Shown here in pieces: positions 1 through 8,407 of a stretch of 64,000 bases of DNA. The stretch is from contig DASZUK010000001.1 of assembly GCA_035547695.1 (NCBI GenBank), positions 62,001 to 126,000 on the forward strand, in the 5' to 3' direction. This DNA is from DASZUK01 sp035547695 (GTDB taxonomy: Bacteria; Actinomycetota; Acidimicrobiia; Acidimicrobiales; RAAP-2). The first letter of the stretch is position 1. Each line of letters begins with the position of its first letter. The position numbers and the translations under genes are program-made. Below the pieces are notes generated by a model that was not told the DNA's origin, searched no databases, and saw nothing but the letters and a program-made list of their open reading frames with translations.

Positions 1-1
1 C

Positions 2-469
2 GCCATCCACGACCTGCGCCCCGACGTGCTGTCGGCCGGGCACGCCCACAGCGACTACGGCCGGGCCCTGGCCGCCGGCGGCTTCTTCGTCGAGCCGATC
101 ACCCAGGACGCCTGCGCCTTCTCCGCCGACACCGCCTACCACGAGGACTACGGCGGGGTGGTGCTCACCCACGAGGAGAGCCGCGGCATCGTCGGCTGCC
201 TCGGGCCCCACAAGGCCGCCGTCCTGCGCAACCACGGCCTGCTCACCGTCGGGGGGTCGGTGGAGGAGATGGTGTGGTGGTTCCTGGCCCTGGAGAAGGT
301 GTGCAAGGTGCAACTGATCGCCCAGGCCGCCGGGCCGCTGCGGCTCCTCGACCCCGAGGTGGCCGCCGCGGCCGCCGCCCTCAACGGCACCCCGCAGGCC
401 GCCCTGGTGAACGCCAAGCCCCTGTTCGACTGGATCGACACCGTCGAGCCGGACGCCTTCGACGAGTGA
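2..469 (+). CDS. Class II aldolase/adducin-family protein, C-terminal part (5' truncated)
   Basis: The frame is open from the window edge, so the true start lies outside. The visible 155 residues are the C-terminal two thirds of a class II aldolase/adducin domain: an HAHSDYG zinc-ligand motif near the start and LRNHGLLTVG (third His ligand in NHG) near residue 80. Family members cleave or epimerise sugar phosphates or decarboxylate hydroxy-acids using Zn2+. Here the substrate is unknown. A second class II aldolase lies at 57963-58679 next to HyuA, but the two are only distantly alike. The gene ends about 100 bases before the ferredoxin operon and may be the last gene of an upstream operon. 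Family call is firm, function is not. Confidence 0.85.
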   Translation, partial: AIHDLRPDVLSAGHAHSDYGRALAAGGFFVEPITQDACAFSADTAYHEDYGGVVLTHEESRGIVGCLGPHKAAVLRNHGLLTVGGSVEEMVWWFLALEKVCKVQLIAQAAGPLRLLDPEVAAAAAALNGTPQAALVNAKPLFDWIDTVEPDAFDE

Positions 470-481
470 CCGGGGCGGCCG

Positions 482-535
482 CCGTGACTGGACAACCCGC
501 CGTGACTGGACAATCCGCCGTGACCGAACGAACCG
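482..535. repeat. 18-bp tandem repeat, three copies, between aldolase and ferredoxin genes
   Basis: Three units of 18 bases follow one another (482-499, 500-517, 518-535). The first two differ by one base (ccgtgactggacaacccg and ccgtgactggacaatccg) and the third is more diverged. They fill most of the gap between the aldolase stop and the ferredoxin start. Confidence 0.85.
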
Positions 536-578
536 ACCAGCATCCTCGGGCGGACCGAGGACGGAGAAAGTGGAGGCG

Positions 579-773
579 ATGCGACCGATAGTGATCCCGA
601 CGCGGTGCCGCGGGAACAGGGTGTGCGAAGGTCTGGTACCCGAGGTGTTCCAGGTCGACGACCACGGCATGGCGTGGGTGGTGGACGAGGAACCGTCCGA
701 GGACCTGTACGACCGGGTACGTGACGCCGTGTACCGCTGCCCGGCCAAGGCCCTGATGGTCGACGATGGGTAG
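579..773 (+). CDS. Ferredoxin, single-cluster 3Fe-4S type
   Basis: A 64-residue protein with the ferredoxin pattern C10-x5-C16 (CRGNRVC) and C54-P (YRCPAKAL), plus the usual PEVFQVDDHG core. The position where 4Fe-4S ferredoxins have a fourth Cys is Asn13, as in the one-cluster ferredoxins that feed actinobacterial P450s and other oxygenases. It starts the operon with two di-iron-type proteins, so it probably supplies electrons to them rather than to a P450. ATG 579 is chosen because it places the first Cys at residue 10, as in the family. A GTG at 570 in frame is possible. The stop overlaps the next gene by 8 bases. Confidence 0.85.
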   Translation: MRPIVIPTRCRGNRVCEGLVPEVFQVDDHGMAWVVDEEPSEDLYDRVRDAVYRCPAKALMVDDG

Positions 774-1473
774 CCCGGTCCTTCCCGACGGCACCGTGAC
801 CGACGGCGCGGCGGCCTACGAGCCGTTCACCCTGCCCGACGACGGGTACCGGGACCGGCTGCTGGCCCTGCTCGCCCTGCAGGCCGCCCCGATGTGGTCG
901 GTGGGGCAGCAGGCGGCGTACCAGGAGTTCGTGATGTCCGGGCCCACCCTGGAGCACTGGGTCCGGGTCTCCGGCGCCTGGGCCGAGGTGGAGCGGAACA
1001 TCTGGGAGCTCAACGGCCTCCTCGGCCACCTCGGGGTGGGCTCCTGGGAGGGCCTGGTGGGCGCGCCGGCGGACGCCGCCGCGGTGGGCGCCACCCTGGG
1101 CACCTGGGTGGACGTCCTCCTGGCCGAGCAGGTGGCCGACGGCCTTGGGGCGGCCATGGCCCGGGCCTGCGTGACCTCCTCCTACGCCCCCCTGGCCCGC
1201 ACCGCACGGCTGCTGGCCTACGGCAAGGCCGGCTCGCAGGCCTCCGGGGTGGTCGGGATCAAGGAGATGCTGGTCGAGCGGCAGGTCCCCCGCGCCCAGG
1301 TGGAGGACCGAGCGGCGGTGTGGCTGGACCTCGTCGGCGGGTGGGCCACCCGCTACGGCGACGCCCAGTCGGCGGAAGGGTTCGGGCGGGGCCTGGCCCA
1401 GCCCGTCGACGTCGCCGCCGAGATGGCGGCGGTCAAGGCCGAGCTGAACGGACTACTGGAGGCTGCATCATGA
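766..1473 (+). CDS. PaaC-like ferritin-fold subunit (non-metal partner)
   Basis: A 235-residue, mostly helical protein that resembles the phenylacetate-CoA epoxidase ferritin-like family (PaaA/PaaC). I see no EXXH pair, so the di-iron site is probably absent, as in PaaC, the structural partner of PaaA. It overlaps the ferredoxin stop by 8 bases and its own stop overlaps the start of the PaaA-like gene (ATGA at 1470-1473), which suggests a coupled heterodimer. Inference: it is the scaffold subunit of a two-subunit di-iron oxygenase. A divergent standalone ferritin-like protein is the alternative. Confidence 0.6.
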   Translation: MGSPVLPDGTVTDGAAAYEPFTLPDDGYRDRLLALLALQAAPMWSVGQQAAYQEFVMSGPTLEHWVRVSGAWAEVERNIWELNGLLGHLGVGSWEGLVGAPADAAAVGATLGTWVDVLLAEQVADGLGAAMARACVTSSYAPLARTARLLAYGKAGSQASGVVGIKEMLVERQVPRAQVEDRAAVWLDLVGGWATRYGDAQSAEGFGRGLAQPVDVAAEMAAVKAELNGLLEAAS

Positions 1474-2219
1474 CCGTCACCGCACCCGCCCGCCCGGAGC
1501 GGAAGTACCCCCCGCTGCACTTCGAGGCCCACGACGACCTGCCGGAGGACTACCGCAAGATGGTCCTCCGGCTGTTGCGGGAGACCAACGAGATCGGGTC
1601 GGTGCCGACCTGCTACCAGCAGATGAAGGCCATGACCGGCAACGTCCGCATGGCCCCCGACCCGGTGTCCCGGGTCCGGATCGTCGAGTTCTTCGCCGAC
1701 GAGATGCGGCACCAGAAGATCTTCGACGGCGTCGTCCGGGCCATGGGGGTGGTGCCCGACGCCGACTTCGTGTCCAGCATCGACGGCCTCAACGCCACCG
1801 CGGCCATCCACGACTGGGTGGACCTGGCCCTGCTCAACACCTTCATCGACCGGGTCGGCGGCTTCCAGTTGCTCGACTACGCCGACTCCAGCTTCGCCCC
1901 GCTGTCCCGCACCGGGGTGGCGGTGGCCAAGGACGAGTTCGGCCACTGCGCCATGGGCTACCAGCACCTCCGGGAGATCTGCCAGACCGAGGAGGGCCGG
2001 GAGCGGGCGGCGGAGCTGCTGCCCAAGTGGTACGGGCTGGCCCTCGACATGTTCGGCACCTCGTCCGGCACCCGGCAGTGGAAGTACATCGAGTACGGCC
2101 TGAAGACCAAGTCCAACGAGGAGCTCCGCCAGGAGTTCATCGTCCACATCGGGCCCTACCTCGAAGCCATCGGCCTGGAGCAGCCGGCGCCCGACGCGGT
2201 GCCCCGGAAGTACAACTGA
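1470..2219 (+). CDS. PaaA-like di-iron oxygenase catalytic subunit
   Basis: A 249-residue protein of the phenylacetate catabolic (PaaA/PaaC) ferritin-like family. Two EXXH motifs are visible: E78-M-R-H81 (ADEMRHQK) and E156-F-G-H159 (KDEFGHC), with further acidic helices around E38 and D128, which fits a carboxylate-bridged di-iron centre. Family members insert oxygen into CoA-bound aromatic rings. The start is set by the ATGA overlap and a GGAGG 8 bases upstream. Neighbours are a ferredoxin, a PaaC-like protein, a MaoC dehydratase and a CoA ligase, but no PaaB, PaaD or PaaE, so the complex is not a standard PaaABCDE. The substrate is unknown. Confidence 0.75.
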   Translation: MTVTAPARPERKYPPLHFEAHDDLPEDYRKMVLRLLRETNEIGSVPTCYQQMKAMTGNVRMAPDPVSRVRIVEFFADEMRHQKIFDGVVRAMGVVPDADFVSSIDGLNATAAIHDWVDLALLNTFIDRVGGFQLLDYADSSFAPLSRTGVAVAKDEFGHCAMGYQHLREICQTEEGRERAAELLPKWYGLALDMFGTSSGTRQWKYIEYGLKTKSNEELRQEFIVHIGPYLEAIGLEQPAPDAVPRKYN

Positions 2220-2731
2220 TGGCCGCCGCCGCCGACGCCACCGACCCCCCGGCGGCCGCCGCCCACCCCCCGGCGGCGGACGGGCCCCCGGCGGTGGAGG
2301 GGCGCGGCCCGGTCCGCGCCGTCGGCACCACCGAGATCGACGACTGGCTGTCGGTGGCCTACGCCCGGCTGTTCGGCCTGGACGACCCGATGTACACCGA
2401 CGTCAAGGAGGCCCGGGCCGCCGGGCACCGCAACGTGCTGGTCCCCGAGGGCCAACTGTTCCTGGCCACCCGGGTCGGCGACGGCGACGCCCCACGGGAC
2501 GCGGTGGGCCTGCCCGAGGGGTTCGGGTCGGTGGTCACCGGCCTGTCCACCGACTTCTTGAAGCCGGTGGAGGCCGGCCAGCCGTTCACGGTCCGGGTCC
2601 GCCGGCTGCCGGCCCCGGCGCCGCCGAGCAGCCGGGTGAAGGAGTTCCACCAGCTCGAGTACGAGCTGACCGACATCGACGGCGAGGTGGCCGTGCGGCA
2701 GCGCCTCACCGTCGCCGAGTTCAGGACGTAG
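2219..2731 (+). CDS. MaoC-type/FAS1-like dehydratase N-terminal-domain protein
   Basis: A 170-residue hotdog-fold protein that begins with an Ala/Pro-rich stretch of about 35 residues and continues into a MaoC_dehydrat_N-like domain (TEIDDWLSVAYARLF, then VVTGLSTDFLKPVEAGQPF). Such domains hydrate or dehydrate enoyl-CoAs, usually paired with a second hotdog subunit carrying the catalytic DxNPxH. I see no such motif here. The ATG overlaps the PaaA-like stop (TGATG). In this operon it may hydrate a ring-opened or unsaturated CoA ester. Confidence 0.65.
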   Translation: MAAAADATDPPAAAAHPPAADGPPAVEGRGPVRAVGTTEIDDWLSVAYARLFGLDDPMYTDVKEARAAGHRNVLVPEGQLFLATRVGDGDAPRDAVGLPEGFGSVVTGLSTDFLKPVEAGQPFTVRVRRLPAPAPPSSRVKEFHQLEYELTDIDGEVAVRQRLTVAEFRT

Positions 2732-2747
2732 CCAGGCCGTACGGGGG

Positions 2748-2767
2748 CTCGGCGCCGGCGCGCCGAG
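2748..2767 (+). terminator. Hairpin between dehydratase and CoA-ligase genes
   Basis: CTCGGCGC, a 4-base CGGC loop, then GCGCCGAG: a perfect 8-bp stem 16 bases after the dehydratase stop. There is no T run, so it could act as an attenuator or mRNA-processing site rather than a full terminator. Confidence 0.45.
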
Positions 2768-2812
2768 GGGTTCCGAGGACGGCGGCCACCGGGCCGGAGG
2801 GGAGGGGACAGG

Positions 2813-4510
2813 TTGCAGACCGCACAGGAGTTGGCGCCGACGCATCCGGCCGGGATCGTCGCGGCGCGCCTTCGCGACCCGTCCCGGGTGGCCGTCCGGT
2901 TCCCGAGCGGCGACGGGTGGGCCACGTGGACCAGGAACGACCTGGCCGCCGCCGTCGGCCGGCGGGTCGACGCCCTCCGCCGTGCCGGGCTCCGGCCCGG
3001 CGACCGGGTCGGCGTGGTCGGCCCCACTTCCGTCGACTGGCTCGTCGCCGGCTACGCCGTCCAGGCCGCCGGCGGGGTGCTGGTCGGGGCCTACCCGACG
3101 TCGGCCCCCGCCCAGTTGCGCTACGTGCTCGGCCACTCCGGCTCCCGGATCGTGTTCGCCGCCACCGCCGTCCTCGACCGGCTCCTCCCCGTCCTGGACG
3201 ACCTGCCCGACCTGGAGCGGGTGGTGGTCATGGACGGGCCGGCCCCGGAGGCCGCCGCAACCCCGGCGCTGCAGGGGCTGGACGACTTCCTGGACGGCGC
3301 CGTCACGGCCGACGATGGCGCGGTGGCGGTGCTGGCCGCGGCGGTGGAGGCGCTGGACCCGGAGGGGCTGTGCTCCATCGTGTACACCTCCGGCACCACC
3401 GGGGACCCCAAGGGGGCGCTGCACAGCTTCCGGACCATCGCCCAGGTGGCGGACACGGTGGCCCCGGCGATGGGGTACACCGAGGACGACCAGTACGTCG
3501 TCCACCTCCCCCTCAACCACCTGGCCGAGCAGACCTACGGGCTGGTCCTCGGCGCCCACATGGGCTGGACCCTCAACTTCGTCCGGTCCCCGGCCACCCT
3601 GCTGGACGACCTGGCGGCCCTGCGGCCCACCGTCATGTTCGGGGTGCCGCGGGTGTTCGAGAAGGTGCGGTCCGCGGTCCTGGAGGCCAACCTCCGCGGC
3701 GCCGCCGCCGCCGGGCACCCGCTGGCCGGCTTCGGGCTGGACCGGCTGCGGGTCATGGTGTGCGGCGGCGCCCCCCTCACACCGGAGATGGTCGAGTTCT
3801 TCGGCGTCCACGGCGTGAAGATGGTGAACTCCTACGGGATGACCGAGGGCAACGCCATCGCCACCGCCTGGGACCGGCCGCCACGCGGCGACACCTGTGG
3901 CGGCCCGCTGCCCGGGGTGCAGATCCGGTTGGCCCCCGACGGCGAGGTGCTGGTCCGCAGCCGGGGGACCTGCCTCGGCTACTTCCGCGACCCCGACGCC
4001 TCGGCCGAGCTGTTCACCGACGACGGCTACATCCGCACCGGCGACCTCGGGGAGTGGACGCCGGAGGGCGACGTCCGGCTGGTCGGCCGGAAGAAGGAGA
4101 TCATCATCACCGCCGGCGGCAAGAACATGAGCCCGGCCATGATCGAGCACGAGCTCACCCGGGGGCCGTTCGTCAACCAGGCCGTGGTGGTCGGCAACGG
4201 CCGCCGCTACCTGGTGGCCGTCCTGGAGCCGGCCGCCGAGGTGCTGGCCGAGCACCTCGGCCGGGTGGACCCGCCGGCGCCGGACGGTGGCTACGAGGCC
4301 GTCGTGGCCGACCCCCGGGTGGCCGCCCTGCTGGAGGACGCGGTGGCGGCGGCCAACGCCAACCTGTCCCAGCCGGAGCAGATCAAGCGGTGGGCCATCC
4401 TCCCGCACCGTTTCGGGCCCGGCGACCCGGTGCTGACCCCGACCATGAAGATCCGACGCAACGAGTTCGAGGTGCGCCTCGGCGACCTGATAGAGGAGCT
4501 GTACCAGTGA
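2813..4510 (+). CDS. Long-chain-type acyl-CoA ligase (AMP-binding, FadD-like)
   Basis: A 565-residue adenylate-forming enzyme. The ATP-binding loop YTSGTTGDPKG is at 191-201, the A5 motif NSYGMTEG near 339, the TGDLGEW hinge near 409 and a C-terminal PTMKIRR lysine near 544, all of which fit an active acyl-CoA synthetase. Length and the KKEIIITAGGKNMSP motif resemble FadD15-type long-chain ligases. It activates a carboxylic acid to its CoA ester, presumably the pathway substrate or an intermediate. The start is TTG 2813, behind a strong GGAGGGGAGGGG ribosome site. Its stop overlaps the next GTG start. Confidence 0.9.
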   Translation: MQTAQELAPTHPAGIVAARLRDPSRVAVRFPSGDGWATWTRNDLAAAVGRRVDALRRAGLRPGDRVGVVGPTSVDWLVAGYAVQAAGGVLVGAYPTSAPAQLRYVLGHSGSRIVFAATAVLDRLLPVLDDLPDLERVVVMDGPAPEAAATPALQGLDDFLDGAVTADDGAVAVLAAAVEALDPEGLCSIVYTSGTTGDPKGALHSFRTIAQVADTVAPAMGYTEDDQYVVHLPLNHLAEQTYGLVLGAHMGWTLNFVRSPATLLDDLAALRPTVMFGVPRVFEKVRSAVLEANLRGAAAAGHPLAGFGLDRLRVMVCGGAPLTPEMVEFFGVHGVKMVNSYGMTEGNAIATAWDRPPRGDTCGGPLPGVQIRLAPDGEVLVRSRGTCLGYFRDPDASAELFTDDGYIRTGDLGEWTPEGDVRLVGRKKEIIITAGGKNMSPAMIEHELTRGPFVNQAVVVGNGRRYLVAVLEPAAEVLAEHLGRVDPPAPDGGYEAVVADPRVAALLEDAVAAANANLSQPEQIKRWAILPHRFGPGDPVLTPTMKIRRNEFEVRLGDLIEELYQ

Positions 4511-5742
4511 GCGACGTGACCATCACCGGGGCCGGCATGATCCGGTTCGGCAAGTTCCCGGAGAAGACCCTCGGGGAGCTGACCGCCGGGGCCGTCCAGG
4601 CGGCCCTGGACGACGCCGGCATCACCGCCGACGCGGTCGACGCGGTGTTCTTCGCCAACTCCGTCGCCGGCATCGTCACCGGGCAGGAGTCCATCCGGGG
4701 GCAGACCGCCCTCCGCCGGCTCGGCCTGCTGGGCCGGCCGGTGTTCAACGTCGAGAACGCCTGCGCCAGCGGGTCGTCCGGCCTCTACCTCGGCCGGATG
4801 GGGGTGGCCGCCGGCCGGTGGGGGACCGTGCTGGTGGTGGGGGCCGAGAAGATGGCCCATCCCGACCGCACCGTCACCTACCGCGCCCTGGAGGCCGCCT
4901 CCGACCTGTCCGACCGCGACGGCGACAGCGACTACAGCGGGTCCATCTTCATGGAGATCTACGCCGAGCAGGTCAAGGAGAAGATGAAGGCCAACGGCGC
5001 CACCCAGGAGGACCTGGCCTGGATCGCCGTCAAGAACCGCCAGCACGCCGCCTGGAACCCGCTGGCCCAGTACCAGTCCACGGTCACCCTGGACGAGGTG
5101 CTCGGCTCCGGCGAGGTGGCCTGGCCGCTGACCCGGTTCATGTGCTCCCCGATCGGCGACGGGGCCGCCGCGGTGGTCCTGTCCGGGGAAGCCGCCGCCT
5201 CCCACTCCTCCCGCTCCTCCCGCTCCTCCGGCACCTCCGGCTCCGGGCCCGGTTCCGGCCGCCGGGCGGTGCGGTACCTGGGGTCGGGGTTCTCCTCCGG
5301 GGACCCGGTGGGGGACGGCAGGCAGCACCTGCCGGCGGTCCGCCGGGCGGCCGCCCTGGCCTTCGAGGAGGCCGGCGTCGGCCCCGAGGACGTGTCGTTG
5401 GCCGAGGTCCACGACGCCGCGGCCCCGGCCGAGATGGACAGCTACGAGGGGTTGGGGCTGTGCCCGCCCGGGGACGGCATCCGGCTGGTCCGGGACCGGG
5501 CCACCGCCCTCGGGGGGCCCATCCCGGTGAACACCAGCGGCGGCCTGGTCGGCCGGGGCCACCCGGTCGGGGCCACCGGGGTCGCCCAACTCGTGGAGCT
5601 GGTCCAGCAGCTCCGCGGCGAGGCCGGCCGGCGGCAGGTCGACGGGGCCACCATCGGGGTGGCCCAGAACGCCGGCGGCGACGTCGGCTCGGTGGGCGCG
5701 GCGTCCGCCGTCCACGTCCTCGGGGCGCCCGCCGGTGGCTGA
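4507..5742 (+). CDS. Thiolase (SCP-x/lipid-transfer type acetyl-CoA acetyltransferase)
   Basis: A 411-residue thiolase-fold protein. The nucleophile Cys86 is in ENACASGSSG and the catalytic His is in GRGHPVGATG near residue 352. The usual C-terminal CxGGG is replaced by AQNAGGD, as in the SCP-x/thiolase-like branch. It should cleave a 3-ketoacyl-CoA to acetyl- or propionyl-CoA. A Ser/Gly-rich insertion (roughly residues 228-251, SHSSRSSRSSGTSGSG) sits in a surface region and looks like a repeat expansion. GTG 4507 overlaps the ligase stop. The 3' end overlaps the hydratase start by 8 bases. Confidence 0.88.
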   Translation: MSDVTITGAGMIRFGKFPEKTLGELTAGAVQAALDDAGITADAVDAVFFANSVAGIVTGQESIRGQTALRRLGLLGRPVFNVENACASGSSGLYLGRMGVAAGRWGTVLVVGAEKMAHPDRTVTYRALEAASDLSDRDGDSDYSGSIFMEIYAEQVKEKMKANGATQEDLAWIAVKNRQHAAWNPLAQYQSTVTLDEVLGSGEVAWPLTRFMCSPIGDGAAAVVLSGEAAASHSSRSSRSSGTSGSGPGSGRRAVRYLGSGFSSGDPVGDGRQHLPAVRRAAALAFEEAGVGPEDVSLAEVHDAAAPAEMDSYEGLGLCPPGDGIRLVRDRATALGGPIPVNTSGGLVGRGHPVGATGVAQLVELVQQLRGEAGRRQVDGATIGVAQNAGGDVGSVGAASAVHVLGAPAGG

Positions 5743-6619
5743 CCCGGCGCCCCCGGCAGCGGAGCCCCGGTCGGCGGCGGGGGACCGGCCGACAGCAGGG
5801 GACCGGCCGACAGCAGGGGACGGGCGGCCGCCGGTCCGGGTCACCCGGGACGGCGCGGTGGCCACCGTGCTGATCGACCGGCCGCACCGGAAGAACGCGC
5901 TGCGGCCCCAGGACCTGGCCGTCCTGGTGGCCGAGCTGGACGCCGTCGACCGGGACCCCGGCATCCGGGCGGTGCTGCTCGGCGGGGCCGACGGGGTGCT
6001 GTGCGCCGGCGGGGACCTGTCCGGGGACATCGCCGAGGGCCCCGCCGCCACCCTGCGGTACCTGTCCGAGTTCCACCGCCTCCTGCGGGCCGTCCTGGGC
6101 ATGATCGTCCCGGTGGTCGTCGTCCTGGAAGGGGCCGCGGTGGGCGCCGGGGCCTCCCTGGCGTTGGGGGCCGACATCTGCGTGGCCGACCCGGAGAGCC
6201 GGATCGCCCTGCCGTTCGTCCACCGCGGCATCGTCGCCGACAGCGGGCTGGGGCTGCTGCTGGCCCGGCAGATCGGGATGGCCCGGACCAAGGTGCTGCT
6301 GCTCGGCGGCCGGGCCGTCGGCGCCGAGCGGGCATTGGAGCTCGGCCTCGTCGCCGAGGTGGACCCCGACCCGTGGGCGGCCGCCCGGCGGTGGGCGGAC
6401 GAGCTGGCCGCGGGGCCGCCGGTGGCCACCGCGTCGATCAAGCGGCTGGTGAACCAGGCCGTCCTGGCCGACCTGGACCCCTACCTGGCCCACGAGCTGG
6501 CGGCGGCCAGCGCGTCGATGGGGACCGACGAGCCCGACGAGGGCATCGCCGCCTTCTTGGAGAAGCGGCCGCCGGACTTCAGCCGGAGCCACCACGGCGG
6601 CGGGGGCCGCCGTGGGTGA
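5735..6619 (+). CDS. Enoyl-CoA hydratase/isomerase family protein
   Basis: A 294-residue crotonase-fold protein. After a variable N-terminal 30 residues (with GDRPTAGDRPTAGDG from an 18-bp DNA repeat) come the RPHRKNAL motif, the oxyanion-hole segments GVLCAGGDLSGD and LEGAAVGAGASLALGAD, and a C-terminal helix ending EKRPPDF. It should hydrate or isomerise an unsaturated CoA ester. It overlaps the upstream thiolase and the downstream regulator, which marks them as one transcription unit. Confidence 0.9.
   Translation: MADPAPPAAEPRSAAGDRPTAGDRPTAGDGRPPVRVTRDGAVATVLIDRPHRKNALRPQDLAVLVAELDAVDRDPGIRAVLLGGADGVLCAGGDLSGDIAEGPAATLRYLSEFHRLLRAVLGMIVPVVVVLEGAAVGAGASLALGADICVADPESRIALPFVHRGIVADSGLGLLLARQIGMARTKVLLLGGRAVGAERALELGLVAEVDPDPWAAARRWADELAAGPPVATASIKRLVNQAVLADLDPYLAHELAAASASMGTDEPDEGIAAFLEKRPPDFSRSHHGGGGRRG
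5781..5825 (+). repeat. 18-bp in-frame tandem repeat at hydratase N-terminus
   Basis: Two perfect copies of gggaccggccgacagcag (5781-5798, 5799-5816) and the start of a third. They encode the GDRPTA repeats just before the folded hydratase domain. Confidence 0.85.
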
Positions 6620-7229
6620 GCCGGTGGACATCGACGACCCCCTGGCCGGCCTGGTGATCGCCACCGGCGACGCCATGTCGGCGGTCACCCTCAGCGGGCA
6701 GATCGTCGACTGGAACGAGGCCGCCGAGGAGCAACTGCACATCCCCCGGGAGGAGGCCATCGGGGTGTACCTGGCCGACATCACCGCCGACCCGGAGTGC
6801 AGCGACGCCCTGTGGGGCCACCACGTCACGATGGTGGGGGCCCACCTCAGTGGCAACCCGCCGGTCCGCCACGTGCTGGAGACCCGGGACCGGCTGGGCC
6901 ACCCGGTCCGGCTGCACGTCAGCTCCATGCTGATCCGCCGAAACCGGGACCGGCCGGTGCTGGTGTTCACCCACACCACCGAGCACCTGGGGGCCGACTA
7001 CACCCTCACACTGCCGCCCCCCCTCGGGCTGACCCAGCGGGAGTGGGAGGTGGTGTCCCTGATGATGACCGGCCGGGGCACCGGCGAGATCGCCCACCAC
7101 CTCGGCATCACCTACGCCACCGTCCGGGCCCACATCCGCAACATCTTCGTGGCCCTGGACGCCAACTCCCGGACCCAGGCCCTGATGCGGGTGTGGGCCC
7201 GCTTCGGCACCCCGTCGATGGAGACCTGA
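6612..7229 (+). CDS. PAS-LuxR transcriptional regulator
   Basis: A 205-residue protein with a PAS-like sensor domain at about 15-125 (LSGQIVDWNEAAEEQLHIPREEAIG) and a C-terminal LuxR helix-turn-helix at about 139-200 (LTQREWEVVSLMMTGRGTGEIAHHLGITYATVRAHIRNIF). There is no receiver domain or kinase gene nearby, so it probably binds a ligand, cofactor or oxygen product directly. It lies inside the catabolic operon, overlapping the hydratase by 8 bases and ending 2 bases before the next start. This suggests it controls its own operon. PAS-LuxR proteins of this size are known from actinomycetes as pathway-specific activators. Confidence 0.85.
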   Translation: MGEPVDIDDPLAGLVIATGDAMSAVTLSGQIVDWNEAAEEQLHIPREEAIGVYLADITADPECSDALWGHHVTMVGAHLSGNPPVRHVLETRDRLGHPVRLHVSSMLIRRNRDRPVLVFTHTTEHLGADYTLTLPPPLGLTQREWEVVSLMMTGRGTGEIAHHLGITYATVRAHIRNIFVALDANSRTQALMRVWARFGTPSMET

Positions 7230-7231
7230 CC

Positions 7232-8407
7232 GTGACCACCACCCTGCGCGGGGCCAGCGCCATCGTCGGCCAGGCCGACCTGGTGTCGCCGACCGGGGTC
7301 CTCGACCTGTGGGGCCGCTCCCTGCACTCCGCGGTGGCCCGGGCCGCCCTGGACGACGCCGGCCTCACCTTCGACGACGTCGACGGCCTGGCCGCCACCG
7401 GCACCCTCATGGCCTCCAGCGAGCTGGGGGAGCACCTGGGCATCGACCCGAGGTGGACCGACACCACCATGACCGGCGGGTCCAGCTTCGAGGTGCTGGT
7501 GCAGCACGCCGCGGCGGCCATCGCCACCGGGCTGGCCGAGGTGGTGCTGATCGTCTACGGCGAGACCCCCCGGGGCGACCGCCAGCGCGGCGCCTGGGCC
7601 GAGGTGCCGTACTGGCTGCAGCGCGACTCCCCGATCGCCGAGTGGGAGGGCCCCTACGGGCTGCGCCAGCCCCTCGGTCCCTACGCGCTGGCCGCCAGCC
7701 GGCACATGGCCCTCTACGGCACCACCGCCGAGCAACTGGCCCAGGTCGCCGTGTCCACCCGGCAGTGGGCCGCCCTGAACCCGAACGCGAAGCTGCGGGA
7801 CCCCATCACCGTGGACGACGTGGTCGGCTCGCCGGTGGAGGTGGCCCCGCTGCACCGGCTGGACTGCTGCCTCGTGACCGACGGGGCCGGGGCCGTCGTC
7901 ATGACGTCGGCGGAGCGGGCCACCGACCTGCGGCACCGGCCGGCCTGGGTGCTCGGTGCGGCCACCCGGCACTCCCACGCCCTGTTGATCTCCGAGATGC
8001 CGGACCTCACCACCACCGCCGGCCGGGAGTCGGCCACCGAGGCGTTCGCCATGGCCGGCATCAAGCCGGCCGACGTCGACGCCGCCATGCTGTACGACAG
8101 CTTCACCATCACCGCCCTGCTGCACCTGGAGGACCTGGGGTTCTGCGAGAAGGGGGAGGGGGGGCCGTTCGTGGAGGACGGCAAGCTGGGGCCGGGGGGC
8201 TCCCTGCCGGTCAACACCAACGGCGGCGGCCTCTGCTACACCCACCCCGGCATGTACGGCATGTTCCTGCTCACCGAGGCCGCCCGCCAGGTGACCGGGA
8301 CCGCCGGCGACCGGCAGGTGCCCGGGGCCGAGATCGTGGTGGCCCACGGCTGTGGCGCCGTCCTCTCCGCGTTCGGCACCGTGGTCCTCGGATCGGCGCG
8401 GACATGA
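7232..8407 (+). CDS. Thiolase-like protein lacking the nucleophilic Cys (Ltp2-type aldolase candidate)
   Basis: A 391-residue thiolase-fold protein. Where thiolases have CASG it has TMTGGSSFE, so the acylated Cys is absent. The C-terminal part has NTNGGGLCYTHPGMYG, with a Tyr-His pair in place of GHPxGATG. This matches the Ltp2 branch, which performs retro-aldol cleavage of CoA thioesters in steroid side-chain degradation and needs a DUF35 partner. The next gene is such a DUF35 protein and overlaps by 4 bases. GTG 7232 starts 2 bases after the regulator stop. Aldolase function is inferred from family and context. Confidence 0.78.
   Translation: MTTTLRGASAIVGQADLVSPTGVLDLWGRSLHSAVARAALDDAGLTFDDVDGLAATGTLMASSELGEHLGIDPRWTDTTMTGGSSFEVLVQHAAAAIATGLAEVVLIVYGETPRGDRQRGAWAEVPYWLQRDSPIAEWEGPYGLRQPLGPYALAASRHMALYGTTAEQLAQVAVSTRQWAALNPNAKLRDPITVDDVVGSPVEVAPLHRLDCCLVTDGAGAVVMTSAERATDLRHRPAWVLGAATRHSHALLISEMPDLTTTAGRESATEAFAMAGIKPADVDAAMLYDSFTITALLHLEDLGFCEKGEGGPFVEDGKLGPGGSLPVNTNGGGLCYTHPGMYGMFLLTEAARQVTGTAGDRQVPGAEIVVAHGCGAVLSAFGTVVLGSART

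Noticed and set aside
1470..2219. Toluene/methane-monooxygenase-type di-iron hydroxylase
   Set aside because: Length (249 residues) and motif spacing fit the PaaA/PaaC family, not the much larger BMM hydroxylases.
2156..4408. Very long open frame on the minus strand opposite the CoA-ligase and dehydratase genes
   Set aside because: Typical shadow in high-GC DNA: the product is low-complexity Gly/Arg/His/Val with no domain, while the plus strand encodes clear families.
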